Source: Apostichopus japonicus
Taxonomy: Eukaryota; Echinodermata; Holothuroidea; Aspidochirotida; Stichopodidae
Assembly: GCF_037975245.1 (NCBI RefSeq)
Contig: NC_092576.1
Span: 6,997,501 to 7,017,500, forward strand
DNA: 20,000 bases
Reading direction: 5' to 3'
Shown here: piece after piece, positions 10,621 to 19,356 of the stretch
Numbering within the stretch: the stretch's first letter is position 1
How the letters are laid out: the number at the start of each line of letters is the position of its first letter
Program-made: the position numbers and the translations under genes
The notes under the pieces: model-generated
Databases searched by the model: none
The model's input: only the letters and a program-made list of their open reading frames with translations
What the model was told of the DNA's origin: nothing

Positions 10621-10935
10621 GGGTAGGGAGGAAGGCATCGAAGCTGGAACCGGACATGTAGGAACCACGGGGCAGGAGGGGGTTGAGGGGGATTTAGGAA
10701 AGCACAGAAATAAGGAAGAGTAAGGTTGAGAGCAGGGAGTCAGTGAGCAACAGGGATATATGGAGACAGGGGCACGAAGGCAAGGAGGAAAGGAGGCAGA
10801 AGAAAGGGAGTAACGGAGGCACTTAGGCCGGGAGTCAGAGAACAGATAGAGAGAAAAGCATGGAAACAGGTTAACAGGAACCACTCACAGAGGGGATTTA
10901 GGAAGGAACAGCGGTAAAGGAGAGTAAGGAGCACC
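10621..10935. repeat. Purine-rich minisatellite block 1
   Basis: Almost all-purine on the plus strand, with two diverged copies of a unit of about 205-215 bp. GGAACCAC occurs at 10661 and 10877, GGGGATTTAGGAA at about 10688 and 10892, and GAGTAAGG follows in both. Part of the unit (GGATAT...GGCAAGGAGG...AGGAGGCAG) recurs at about 11257-11315. The plus- and minus-strand open frames here reflect biased composition and are not coding. Confidence 0.65.
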
Positions 10936-11004
10936 CGATACACATAGAGACCACATTAACTACTTGTATCTCTTTAAGTTATGTACCAAAGTAAAAGCTG
11001 GATC

Positions 11005-11150
11005 GTGCTAAAAATCAGTATAGCACGTGCTATTAGCATTACAGCAAGAACCGATGATACGTGTAATCCCAACAAATCTAGTTTGACGTATTTGTTGGAT
11101 TACACATATCCTCATAGCACATGCCACCGATTTATCAGATTTTTCAGCAC
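11005..11150. repeat. Foldback (MITE-like) element, 146 bp
   Basis: The outer ends are inverted: GTGCTAAAAATCAG at 11005 pairs with CAGATTTTTCAGCAC ending at 11150. An inner stem pairs GTGTAATCCCAACAAAT (about 11060) with ATTTGTTGGATTACAC (about 11089-11104). The whole can fold into one imperfect hairpin. A clear target-site duplication was not found. It lies in the candidate intron. Confidence 0.6.
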
Positions 11151-11214
11151 ATTCCAGTTTTTATTGTGTTACAAAGTTTTAAGATTTACAGTATACTGTA
11201 ATCTCTGTGTGAAT

Positions 11215-11330
11215 CGGTTGAAGGGAGGGAGAAGGGATGAGAAGGGAGCCAGGATACAGCGGGGATATGTAGAGCAGGGAGGCAAGGAGGCACGGAGGCA
11301 GGGGGAAAGGAGGCAGAGAGGTAAGGATGC
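11215..11330. repeat. Purine-rich minisatellite block 2
   Basis: Related to the block at 10621-10935. GGGGATATGTAGAGCAGGG and GGAGGCAGGGGGAAAGGAGG resemble the segment at 10750-10805. Together they suggest one purine-rich array interrupted by the foldback element and neighbouring unique sequence. Confidence 0.55.
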
Positions 11331-11677
11331 ACGACACAGTTTTCTGCACGATTCCTAGTACCCCTTCATAAATAATTATTGAAAATAAATAAATTTCAAC
11401 AACATATCAAAACAAATAAATAGTATTCCACAAAGAACGTAAAACATTTCACAAAGTCACCGGACTCTCGCAGGATAACGCGTATATGGACGCCGACGCA
11501 TAACATTTATAAGGGAGGGGTCAGGCAAGATTGTTAATAAGGCCAAAGACTGCGGGAAGAGGAAGGCTATAGAACACGGCCAACGATGGAAGCCCCTCAC
11601 CCCTATAATTGTATGTTCATTCATACTTAGTAAAGATTCCTAAATCCTATTGGTCCATTCAGGTCAGCTGACCGTGG

Positions 11678-11699
11678 TTAATCCTGTGAGTAACGCACG
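11678..11699 (+). repeat. Partial MITE-arm copy
   Basis: Twenty-two bases identical to the inner part of the arms at 11928-11949 and 13035-13056, containing CCTGTGAGTAACGCACG. The flanks differ, so only a fragment remains. Confidence 0.7.
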
Positions 11700-11803
11700 G
11701 TAAAATTACGGGGCATCACTTGAATAAATCTTTGGTTATATGTAACCAAAAATGTTTTGTTTTATGATTTTTCCCCCACACAAATGGTAGTGTATGAATG
11801 AAC

Positions 11804-11969
11804 GGGGTTAATCAACGGTCTAGCGTGCGTTACTCACATGATTAATGCACTCCGGGTGTTAATGCTATCGCTGGATGCACTCGGGCTCCGCCCTCGTGCA
11901 TCGCTTGCATTATCCCCCGATTGTGCATTAATCCTGTGAGTAACGCACGCTAGACCGTTGATTAACCCC
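11804..11969. mobile_element. Foldback MITE with 47-bp inverted arms
   Basis: The left arm 11804-11850 and right arm about 11923-11969 are inverted copies with about one mismatch. The ends read GGGGTTAATCAACGGTCTAG and CTAGACCGTTGATTAACCCC. An inner hairpin (ATGCACTCGGG and CCCTCGTGCAT) fills the centre. The 166-bp size, lack of coding capacity and long near-perfect arms fit a non-autonomous DNA element. It lies in the candidate intron only 15 bp downstream of the DED exon donor. The superfamily is not assignable. Confidence 0.8.
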
Positions 11970-11984
11970 TTATTTTTTAGATAC

Positions 11985-12318
11985 CTTCACTAGCTAGACT
12001 GGACTCTGATCGATGTCTGGGTAACCGTGGTATGGGTAGACTCTCTTTGTACCGATGTACATGCCGCACAGCCATCTCAAGGTTTACTTCACGCAGGACT
12101 TCCTCTAATTTATCTACATTCGATTCTTCCAGAATTCCTTGTTGTTCCAGGATCATGAGCAGCAAAAAGCCGGGTGCGCTCTCCGACCTCAACTCATCAA
12201 TAGATGCGGGGGGAAAGTTAAATATGGTGGCGATGTTTAACGTATCGACCATCCTCAGGCTGTTGGCAACGTTCCGCTTCATTCTACCGTAGTCGGATGT
12301 CGACTGCATGGGGACGAT
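11985..12318 (-). CDS. Exon encoding a death-effector-domain-like fold
   Basis: Bounded by an acceptor (TTTTCTTCACCACAG, 12319-12333) and a donor (GAAG|GTATCT). The exon begins in phase 0 and ends in phase 1. From an ATG at 12309 it gives 108 residues. Residues about 10-88 look like a death effector domain: an amphipathic helix (KRNVANSLRMVDTLNIATIF), a serine/proline turn, FLLLMILEQQGILEESNVDK (the characteristic 'L-E-x-x-G-x-L-x-x-x-N' helix pair), then LEEVLREVNLEMAVRHVHRY. In known DEDs the segment before the last helix carries an RxDL charge motif; here it reads E-V-N-L (residues 74-77), so both charges are changed. A Pro/Arg/Ser-rich linker follows. DEDs mediate homotypic contacts in apoptosis and immune adaptors. 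If the donor is not used, a stop follows eight bases later at 11977, leaving a DED-only protein. The domain call is from pattern only. Confidence 0.6.
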
Positions 12319-12351
12319 CTGTGGTGAAGAAAATTTTATCATTAGATATAG

Positions 12352-12530
12352 ATGTACGGATACCACAGGGCAACGATAACCTATATGACTAACCCATGTA
12401 AAAAATATGTAGAGATACCACAGGGCAACGATATTCTATATAACTAATCCAAATACAACATTATGTAGAGAATTACAGGACAACTATCCCATATATAACT
12501 GCCACATGTACATATACCGCAATTTAACCT
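12352..12530. repeat. Degenerate 55-bp tandem repeat, 3-4 units
   Basis: Units begin with ATGTAC/ATGTAGAG at 12352, 12407, 12463 and 12506 (spacings 55, 56, 43). They share GATACCACAGGGCAACGATA and CTATATAACTAA. The array begins about 33 bp upstream, in transcription order, of the DED exon's first base, so it probably overlaps the branch-point region of the preceding intron. Confidence 0.75.
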
Positions 12531-13020
12531 AACGCCGTGCACACTTATTATATTGAATGCCGTAGCTAGGAGTTCCTTCCATTCTTATGTAGCCTACCTG
12601 TAATGTTATTTTCAGTTGTGTTGATCCATATTCAACATACCACTGTTGATAATATCATTAACCAACCATTTGTACAAGTGATTATTTCGATTATCTTACT
12701 CTTTTTCAAGGTTTGTTACACTCAGTCAAGGAACAAGATTTCCTGTCATGTCCCTCACACTAGTGTAATTTACTCCATTCCTCACTACTACTACTACTAC
12801 TACCACCACACACCAGACTATAAAGATTGTTCAATCCCCTCCTGCCTCTCCCACCGTTACCCTCACAACGCCATCCCAATTGCACATCTCTTCGTAAGAT
12901 AAGCTATATCTGTTGACCTATTGCTTTAAGAGGTGTCTTCACTAACGGTAGGCATGCCATATCCGGCCTTGGTATATTCACCAATGAAAAAAAAAAATCT
13001 CACCATCATTACAACCAAAA
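12531..13020. other. Spacer or intron with a short (CTA)n run
   Basis: No gene recognised. A short (CTA)n/(CCA)n run lies at about 12785-12808, and an A10 run at about 12985-12997. If the exon at 13111-13198 belongs to the gene, this is intron. Confidence 0.4.
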
Positions 13021-13076
13021 CCCCCGATCGTGCATTAATCCTGTGAGTAACGCACGCTAGACTGTTGATTAACCCC
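13021..13076. mobile_element. Solo MITE arm, 56 bp
   Basis: 54 of 56 bases match the right half of the foldback MITE (11914-11969), from CCCCCGAT to GATTAACCCC. No opposite arm is present, so this is a half element. It lies 34 bp downstream of the donor of the candidate exon at 13111-13198, echoing the 15-bp spacing at the DED exon. Confidence 0.85.
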
Positions 13077-13110
13077 TTATTAATCCATATATTACCTCCT
13101 TCATACTAAC

Positions 13111-13198
13111 CTGGGTCGGTGTTGACTTGGGATATCGATTGCATAGTGGATGTGACGTCACCGATAATCCTGACTATTCTGATACTTGTCCAAGCTCT
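13111..13198 (-). CDS. Candidate short alternative exon (ATG, phase-1 end)
   Basis: An 88-nt interval flanked by an acceptor (CAGTTTAATTTTCAG) and a donor (CCAG|GTTAGT, a good match to consensus). One frame is open throughout and contains ATG at 13142-13144, giving MQSISQVNTDP and one extra G. That phase-1 end fits the NHL exon (P-Gly-H join) but not the DED exon, which starts in phase 0. Joined that way the product would be about 292 residues without the DED. The ATG context ATGCAATCGATATCC resembles ATGCAGTCGACATCC at the start of the DED exon (two transitions in 15). It could instead be untranslated or a chance match. Confidence 0.35.
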
Positions 13199-16100
13199 CT
13201 GAAAATTAAACTGAAATGTTGAAAGAATAATATTCTACAATTACATAGCAATTTCTAGTGGCGTCAATCTGAATGATTATCCGTTACGTCGGTAGCAATA
13301 CAATATTAGTGTCACGTATATTAAGTGCCAATTTGATTAAAAGACAAGGCCAAACAGTCAATTAAGCAAATAAACAATCAAAAGAAGACCCCCTCCCCCC
13401 GTTAGTTCAATCAAACGAATAATTTTAAATTAGATCCATGGAGCCAAGTATGAACTTGCATCTTTTGTTTCACCTGTGATAAAAATACTTGAAAGATACC
13501 TTTCTCGACTTTAGTAAAAACCTTTCGATTTGAATTTAAGGCATGTAAATGCTACCCCTTATTCTGTTTAACGGATCTCTGCAATATGTTTCTGAGCAGA
13601 AAAACAAAGGGGTAAAGTAAGGGAGTACGAGGGTAAGGGATGTAAGAGGGTAATGGAGTAAGGGAATAATGAAGTAAGGGAGTAAGGGAATAAGGGAGTA
13701 AGGGATGTAGGGATGTAAGGGAGTAAGACAGTGAGGGGGTAAGTTGGTAAGGGAGTATAGGATGTAAGGGGGTAATGTTTAATGTTAAAAAATTAACCGG
13801 TTAAGAGTTAATATTTGTTTGATGGAACGGAAAGACTAGCAAAGAACGCAAACTACCACGACTACAGAAGACTTTTTTTCCACTTAATACAAGCTGTAAG
13901 AAATCACTTGTTACATTTTCAAGCATATTTTATTCCATATGATGCAAACTGTAAACTATTGATAATCAAAAGTATTCTTTAACAACTACATAGTGTAGTC
14001 TAGTAATATTTAGGATGTTGATCGGCAAACACTACACAAGGAAAGAGTAAATTCCATACGAATTGTATAGTAAAAACAAAATCATGTTACGTTCGAAATC
14101 CGATTTTGCATACATGAAAAAAATGGAACCAACAAAAATCAACACCTACAACAACAAAAAACAAAAAACAGCAGCAACAACAACTGAAAACAACAACAAC
14201 AAACATTGGGAGCAACATTAACTAAATAAATTTTGGCTATTGAAACATGTTTAAGCAACAATAGTCTCCTTCAAAATATACACAACAGTCAGACAGTAGC
14301 AAGTTTACTATATATAAATATTATGAATTTTTGAGGGAATGCACTTACTAAACCACCATAGGGAATCAACAAGGTGTACTGGAAAAAATGTCACTGGAAA
14401 ATTCGGGGGAAACAAATGCCTTGATGCCATATTTTCATACTGAACATCTGGACAGAACCGAAAGGGTCAATGTTCAACGTTTGGTACTATCCAGCCATGT
14501 ACATGGAAATATATACAAGACATATTAAATGACTAAAATTATATTCCGGTAGTACCCTAAAACATCAATATCAATCTCACAGAATGGTACCGTACCAACA
14601 ACACTAAGATTTCTGTTTACAGCTCCTTTATGTGAGATTCAATATCATTAATGATCAACTTGCTCCATCTGTACATAGACTGAACGATCTCCCCGCGGGT
14701 TATGATAACTGGATATGGGATTACAAACATTAACATCTGTCCACGAGATGTCTGTGTTGGTTGATCACAAGCAATCTACGTGGTTCACTTTATCCATACC
14801 AGTTCCTGAATATAGACACAGTACTTATAAGACATGCAATCTAGTTAATTATGATATAACCAAGACCAGAAAATGCAATCTGATAGACATAAACTTTAAA
14901 ATACAATCTGATAGACACAAACTTTTCAGAGTGAAAATCTGATTATATTGGTATAACTGATAATCCCATGCTATGTTACTGTTTTTTCACTATATGCTTC
15001 ATATTCAATTTATATACTTATTAAGAATACACACATAGTGACCATTCGTTGATACCATTCGCATAAAGCTAATCTCTGCTTCACCACATTCGTTACCAGC
15101 CCAGAATACCATTTGCATTTTCCAGCGTTAACCGACACTTCCCAGATACAAATTGCAACTATTAAAAAAACAACATCAACTTATACATTATTTTTCAGAA
15201 AATGGTATTATTATGGACTGTAAGAACTTTCCGTTTTATCCGCTAAAAGGGGTATAGATTCCTTTTAACTTTTACGGTTTCCACTTTTCCATCATACCTA
15301 GATTAAGTCTGTAATAATTGAAACAAACAGCAAATAGTTACCATTTGATAAATATGCAGATGTGCAAAGGATACATCCCTACATATCTAATTTGGCACCT
15401 GTTGTAGCTATATTATGCACAATATGCATACAATAAGTATACAATTTAAATGATTTTCAGAGAGGAGGGGTATCATACCCCAAACTCCACTAGAATGTTC
15501 GGTATATTTGTAATGTTAGCAATTACAACTATTTTGCACCCCCTTCAAATGATCCCCTCCCTCCCCCGTCCCCTTTCAGCTTTGAGCTGGATCTGCCACT
15601 GTTGAACAGTGTTGCCACTGGCCCAGCTAAGCAACAGTAGTAGCCTATTGTACTATAAGTACTAGTTTAAATATCCTTCTTTATTGGGCTTTATTGGAAA
15701 CACGTATTCATGTCTTGTTGTATACACCTTGTCACATATGAAATATGTGTTAATTTGTATGATTGTTATTATTAAAGCTTATGGCCTAAACGTACATTTT
15801 AGTATCAGGCCTAGATGTTAGGGGGGTATACAGCAGTCAATTGTTCAAGTTTATATTTAATTTCCATACTAACAATTATCTGTATACTTCCGGCTAAGCT
15901 CTGAAGTTCTGAAGTAACTCGGAATGAAACATGGTCATAAACCACTCTGTGTGATTTCAATACTGTTGACGCCATCGAGAAAACCCTAGAGGTTTCATCA
16001 CACAGTGAATCCGCGTACCAATCATGTACGGTAATGTGTAGCAGTGTGGTACTGGTTACTGCATTACCCTCCCATTGCCATTGCTCATTGTGATTTACTC

Positions 16101-16309
16101 AACTAGTATATGGTGACTCAGGTCAACACACAATTACCTAGTAAGCAGACAATATATATAGCAAACAATTACAGCATTCATTGGTGATTCTATTTTCTTT
16201 CTGTGCTTCGTTTCGTTTCGGTTTTTTGTTTTTTTGCCCATTATTTCTTTTTTTTCCTTCTATTTCTTGGATTTAAATGTCTACCACTTCATTAGTTAAT
16301 AAAGTATTC
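13199..16309. other. Long gene-poor spacer
   Basis: No supportable gene. Plus-strand frames such as 14715-14942 (75 codons) have no domain I recognise. Visible structure is limited to the GTAAGGGA-type minisatellite (13605-13775), a CAA-rich stretch (about 14150-14205), a 28-bp-period duplication (about 14875-14926, CAATCTGATAGACA twice), a pyrimidine-rich run (about 15538-15580) and a T/C-rich tract (about 16190-16275) just before the next LINE. If the exon at 13111-13198 is real, an unrecognised upstream exon may lie here. Confidence 0.4.
13605..13775. repeat. Degenerate GGGAGTAA minisatellite
   Basis: About 20 imperfect 7-9-bp units of the form GGGAGTAA, GGGTAAGG or GGGATGTAA, with only G, A and T on the plus strand. 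Unit length varies, so it is an old or slippage-prone array. Confidence 0.85.
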
Positions 16310-17926
16310 CCAATAAGCAACTTAAATGTAATTTTTTAACTTCTATCAATAATATCAGTATCAAAAAAGAGTAACTGAAACTTGGCTCAACACTAATTAT
16401 ACTGTTTCAATGTTAAGAAAACTGCTTCTAAATGAAAGCATAATTACAGAGAAACAGGCAGAGACGGAGGTGTAGCACTGTACTTTAACGATACGTACAC
16501 TAATACTGATGTAAATATTGAGTTAATTTGTACAACATTTGAATACATTTTTGTGCAAGTTGACTCAGGTAACAGGAATACTTTTATTGGTGTGATTTAT
16601 AAACCCCCAGTTCAAACTGTACTTTGTTTATTGAAGAGCTTGAAAAACTATTATTTTGTTTGCGTGCAACCTTCAAAAATAAATATACCTACATTATGGG
16701 GGATTTTAATATCAATATAATAGACCAGGATGACGGTACAATCAATAGTTTCATAAATGCAATGGCTTCACATGGCTTTTCCCCACAATTGACAAACCAA
16801 CAAGAATAACTGAGCACTCTGCAACATTGCTTGATAATATCTTTACAAACAACCTCAGTTCTAAACCTAAATCTGCAGCCCTAGTTCACGATGTAAGTAA
16901 CCATTTTCCGATCTTCTTAAGTGCTACTAGTGCAACGAAGGCTGATTCATTAAAAAACATCCCTCAGTGGAAGCGTTTATTTACTAATGCTAGTATTGCC
17001 TCAAATAGTCATGAACTACAGTAATGTGATTGGTTTGATATAATGACTTACACAAACGTTGAGGAGTGTTGTAACGCTTTTATTAATGTTGTAACTTCTT
17101 CAATACACAAACAAGCCTTGTCCTCTTAAAAAAATTCGCAACCATCAACAGGGAATTACATCTTGGCTAACGCCGGGTTTGCTAAAATCTATAAAACGTA
17201 AAAATACCTTATACCGAAAATATGTCAGTAATTTTTGTGATAGAAGAAAACAAAAATATAATTTATAGGAACAAATTGAATAATATAATCGAAAGGTTAG
17301 ACGTGACCATTTTCGCGAACAAATCAAGTCTAACGTTAATAATGTCAAGAAAACATGGGACGTGATCAATACTTTATTGAAGAAAAAAAGTAATAAATCC
17401 AATTTTTTTGTCATATTATGACCGATACGGGGAAAACTAGTGACCCCTCAGTCATTGCTGAAACTTTTAATCAATGTTGGTCCATCATTGGCCAGTAAAA
17501 TAAGTAAAAATAACAATCCTAACTATTCGACTTTTGTAGGGATTGTTTATAATGAAAATGGAATGTTCCTCACTCCCACTGACCCTTATGATGTTTTAAA
17601 GATAATTCGTTCAATGCCAAGCGGGAACAGCCCGGGCATTGACCAGATTTCTTCTGATATTTTAAAAGCAAGTGCTTATTCTATTGAAGGTTTTATGCCC
17701 ATATTTTTAATGTTTCTATAGAAACTGGTGTTTTCCCGACAAGCTAAAAATTGCCATGGTGATTCCAATATTTAAAGCCGGCGATCCTAGCTTAGTCAAT
17801 AATAACCGGCCAATACTTCTTGTACTTTCTAAAGTATTGGAAAGATTAATGCATAACAGATTTTTACTTTTCCTTAGTAAATACAACATTCTTTCTAATA
17901 ATCACTATGGCTCTTGCACGTGTAGT
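16310..17926 (+). pseudogene. L2/CR1-like LINE ORF2, decayed and 3'-truncated
   Basis: The order of motifs is that of a LINE with an apurinic-type endonuclease then reverse transcriptase. These are TETWLN (16374), RDGGVALYFND (16460), FIGVIYKPP (about 16584), YIMGDFNIN (about 16690-16716, the endonuclease core) and PTRITEHSATLLDNIFTN (about 16792-16850). A basic linker (LLKSIKRKNTLYRKY ... VKKTWDVINTLLKKK) follows, then SGNSPGIDQISSDILK (reverse transcriptase motif 1) and KLKIAMVIPIFKAGD with VLSKVLERLMHNRF. Adjacent pieces lie in different frames (shifts near 16,400, 16,615, 16,795, 17,130 and 17,740) with several stops. Similarity stops near 17926, before the catalytic FADD motif, so the 3' half is missing, probably by deletion or a later insertion. 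It is on the opposite strand from, and unlike, the LINE at 2830-4739. Confidence 0.85.
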
Positions 17927-17977
17927 TAATAAGGTAACATATGCCTTGATAATAAAATGTATTCTATTCAGGGGCGT

Positions 17978-18110
17978 ATCCGGGATTTTCTAACCCGGGA
18001 GGGGGGGGGGGCGCGAATTACTATCTGAGCGGAGCGCCACCATCGGTTGGCGCTCAGCGTACAAGAAAATTTACCCCCAGATCACCGGAAATGACACTTC
18101 TCGGACTTGA
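17978..18110 (+). mobile_element. Possible hAT-type DNA transposon end
   Basis: CAGGGGCGTATCCGGGATTT at 17978 resembles the CAGGGG-type ends of hAT elements. A G12 tract and a GC-rich stem (GGAGCGCCACC and GGTTGGCGCTC) follow, unlike the AT-rich surroundings. The base composition jump and the abrupt end of the LINE 50 bp upstream support an insertion. I found no matching inverted end within the window and no target-site duplication, so the call is tentative. Confidence 0.35.
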
Positions 18111-18630
18111 AAATGACCAACCAGATGAACACTTTTGCCTGAGAACCAAGTTTTTCCCAATAGTTTTTTTCCCATTCATAACCTTTTTGAAGATTGTCAC
18201 CAGTCACACATCATGTTTGACCTCATCGCATGTCCTGTGGATCATTACTTTTTAGGTGATTCTACGTCGCGGCCCACAATACCCGACAGGCCCACTTTTG
18301 AAGGTTTCAAGCCCATTTTTTGTTCAGAATTTCAAAATCCACACTTCTCGTGATTAAACTCACTTCAAAACATACCCATAATGTTGCAAAAAATTTCATC
18401 TATGGACAACCAATATAGAAAAACCTCCTTGAACCCCTAACAGACTGGTCAAAGTGCACGACTAGAGGGAAGTATGATGAAGAATGTTGGTCAGGAAATT
18501 TTCGAAAATTCAGACACAGTTCATTTATTGGTGTACAAATATTGAAACCTCCTATAACGGCTATTATAAAACTTCTTTGAAGGAAATGAAAAAAATACCA
18601 GATATTTCCGAAACCGAACACTACATACAT
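18111..18630. other. Unassigned sequence, possibly transposon interior
   Basis: No domain recognised in any frame. The sequence may continue the element that starts at 17978. Only short frames are present (for example 72 codons at 18135-18353). Confidence 0.35.
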
Positions 18631-18663
18631 AGGCTGACATACCATGCATATATAAGGGCCTTT
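18631..18663. repeat. 33-bp dispersed block, copy 2
   Basis: Matches 8728-8760 at 31 of 33 positions (AGGCT...CCATGCATATATAAGGGCC...TTT). It is followed directly by ATT-rich simple sequence, as at the 3' end of a tailed element. Confidence 0.8.
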
Positions 18664-18723
18664 AATTATTATTATTATTTTTATTATTATCTTTATTTTG
18701 ATTATGATTATGATTATGATTAT
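18664..18723. repeat. ATT-rich and (GATTAT)n microsatellites
   Basis: An imperfect ATT run (18664-18690) is followed by four perfect GATTAT units (18700-18723). The short tyrosine- and aspartate-rich frames across it are artefacts. Confidence 0.85.
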
Positions 18724-18789
18724 GACCGTTTCATGACACCAAAAAGGACATTTCCTTTATCAATAATGCAAAGAATCTCTTAGCAGTTT

Positions 18790-19108
18790 AATTTATTTGT
18801 GCTTTTTGTTATTGATAAGTATAAACATTTCAACACTCAAGAAAAATGAAAGCTTATGCTTGAGAATATCATAACTTGGAACGCTTTTGTCAATACTGCA
18901 GAGGTAAATATAATATTTTGCATAAAACATTGTCAGACTATACCATTTCATTTTGTTCTCATAATCATAACCAAAACACACGTGTTCGTACTCAACTTCA
19001 ACTTTTGAATTAAAGATTTCAGATATATTTTGTTCCAAATATCTCCAACTGCTCTACAGCGCCAGTAGAGGTGGTCTAAAGTTTCAGTAGACTCGCCACA
19101 AAAACTGC
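18790..19108 (-). pseudogene. L1/Tx1-like LINE, C-terminal fragment (decayed)
   Basis: Directly after the TAA-type microsatellite, the minus strand reads CSFCGESTETLDHLYWRC and AVGDIWNKI. This is the Cys-x2-Cys...His...Cys knuckle and W-x-K-I segment near the end of L1/Tx1-type ORF2. A frame change near 19,020 then gives a run ending in KYYIYLCSIDKSVPSY, SFFLSVEMFI and NNKKHK before a stop, matching the usual final region (KYYIY, then a terminal Lys-rich helix). No reverse transcriptase motif is present. The 5' boundary is exactly the microsatellite edge. The family resembles the fragment at 970-1440 but is a different copy on the other strand. Confidence 0.65.

Positions 19109-19356
<248 letters not shown>

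Larger units (their letters stand above)
10576..11984 (-). other. Candidate intron between DED-like and NHL exons
   Basis: Inferred from an upstream donor (GAAG then GTATCT, 11985/11984) and a downstream acceptor (TTGACAG, 10576). Both are phase 1, and the split codon becomes GGT (Gly). The intron is 1,409 nt. It holds purine-rich tandem repeats, a foldback element at 11005-11150, a 12-bp inverted pair (GTTCATTCATAC 11613-11624 and its complement 11792-11803) and a complete foldback MITE ending 15 bp from the donor. I see no extra exon inside it, though a short one could be missed. The donor departs from consensus at +4 and +5. Confidence 0.5.

Noticed and set aside
10576-10657. Starting the NHL protein at the ATG at 10657
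   Set aside because: A good acceptor (TTATTGACAG) sits at the point where propeller-like sequence begins. The 27 residues before it are unlike the family and come from sequence next to purine-rich repeat.
10981-11358. 125-codon plus-strand frame as a gene
   Set aside because: It runs across a foldback element and a GA-rich minisatellite, and its C-terminal Arg/Gly/Glu richness is just that composition.
13111-13198. Splicing of this exon directly to the DED exon
   Set aside because: The phases do not match; the join reads into a TAG within about 12 codons of the DED exon.
14715-14942. 75-codon plus-strand frame as a small gene
   Set aside because: No recognisable motif; its end is an internal 28-bp direct duplication, and no splice or promoter context was evident.
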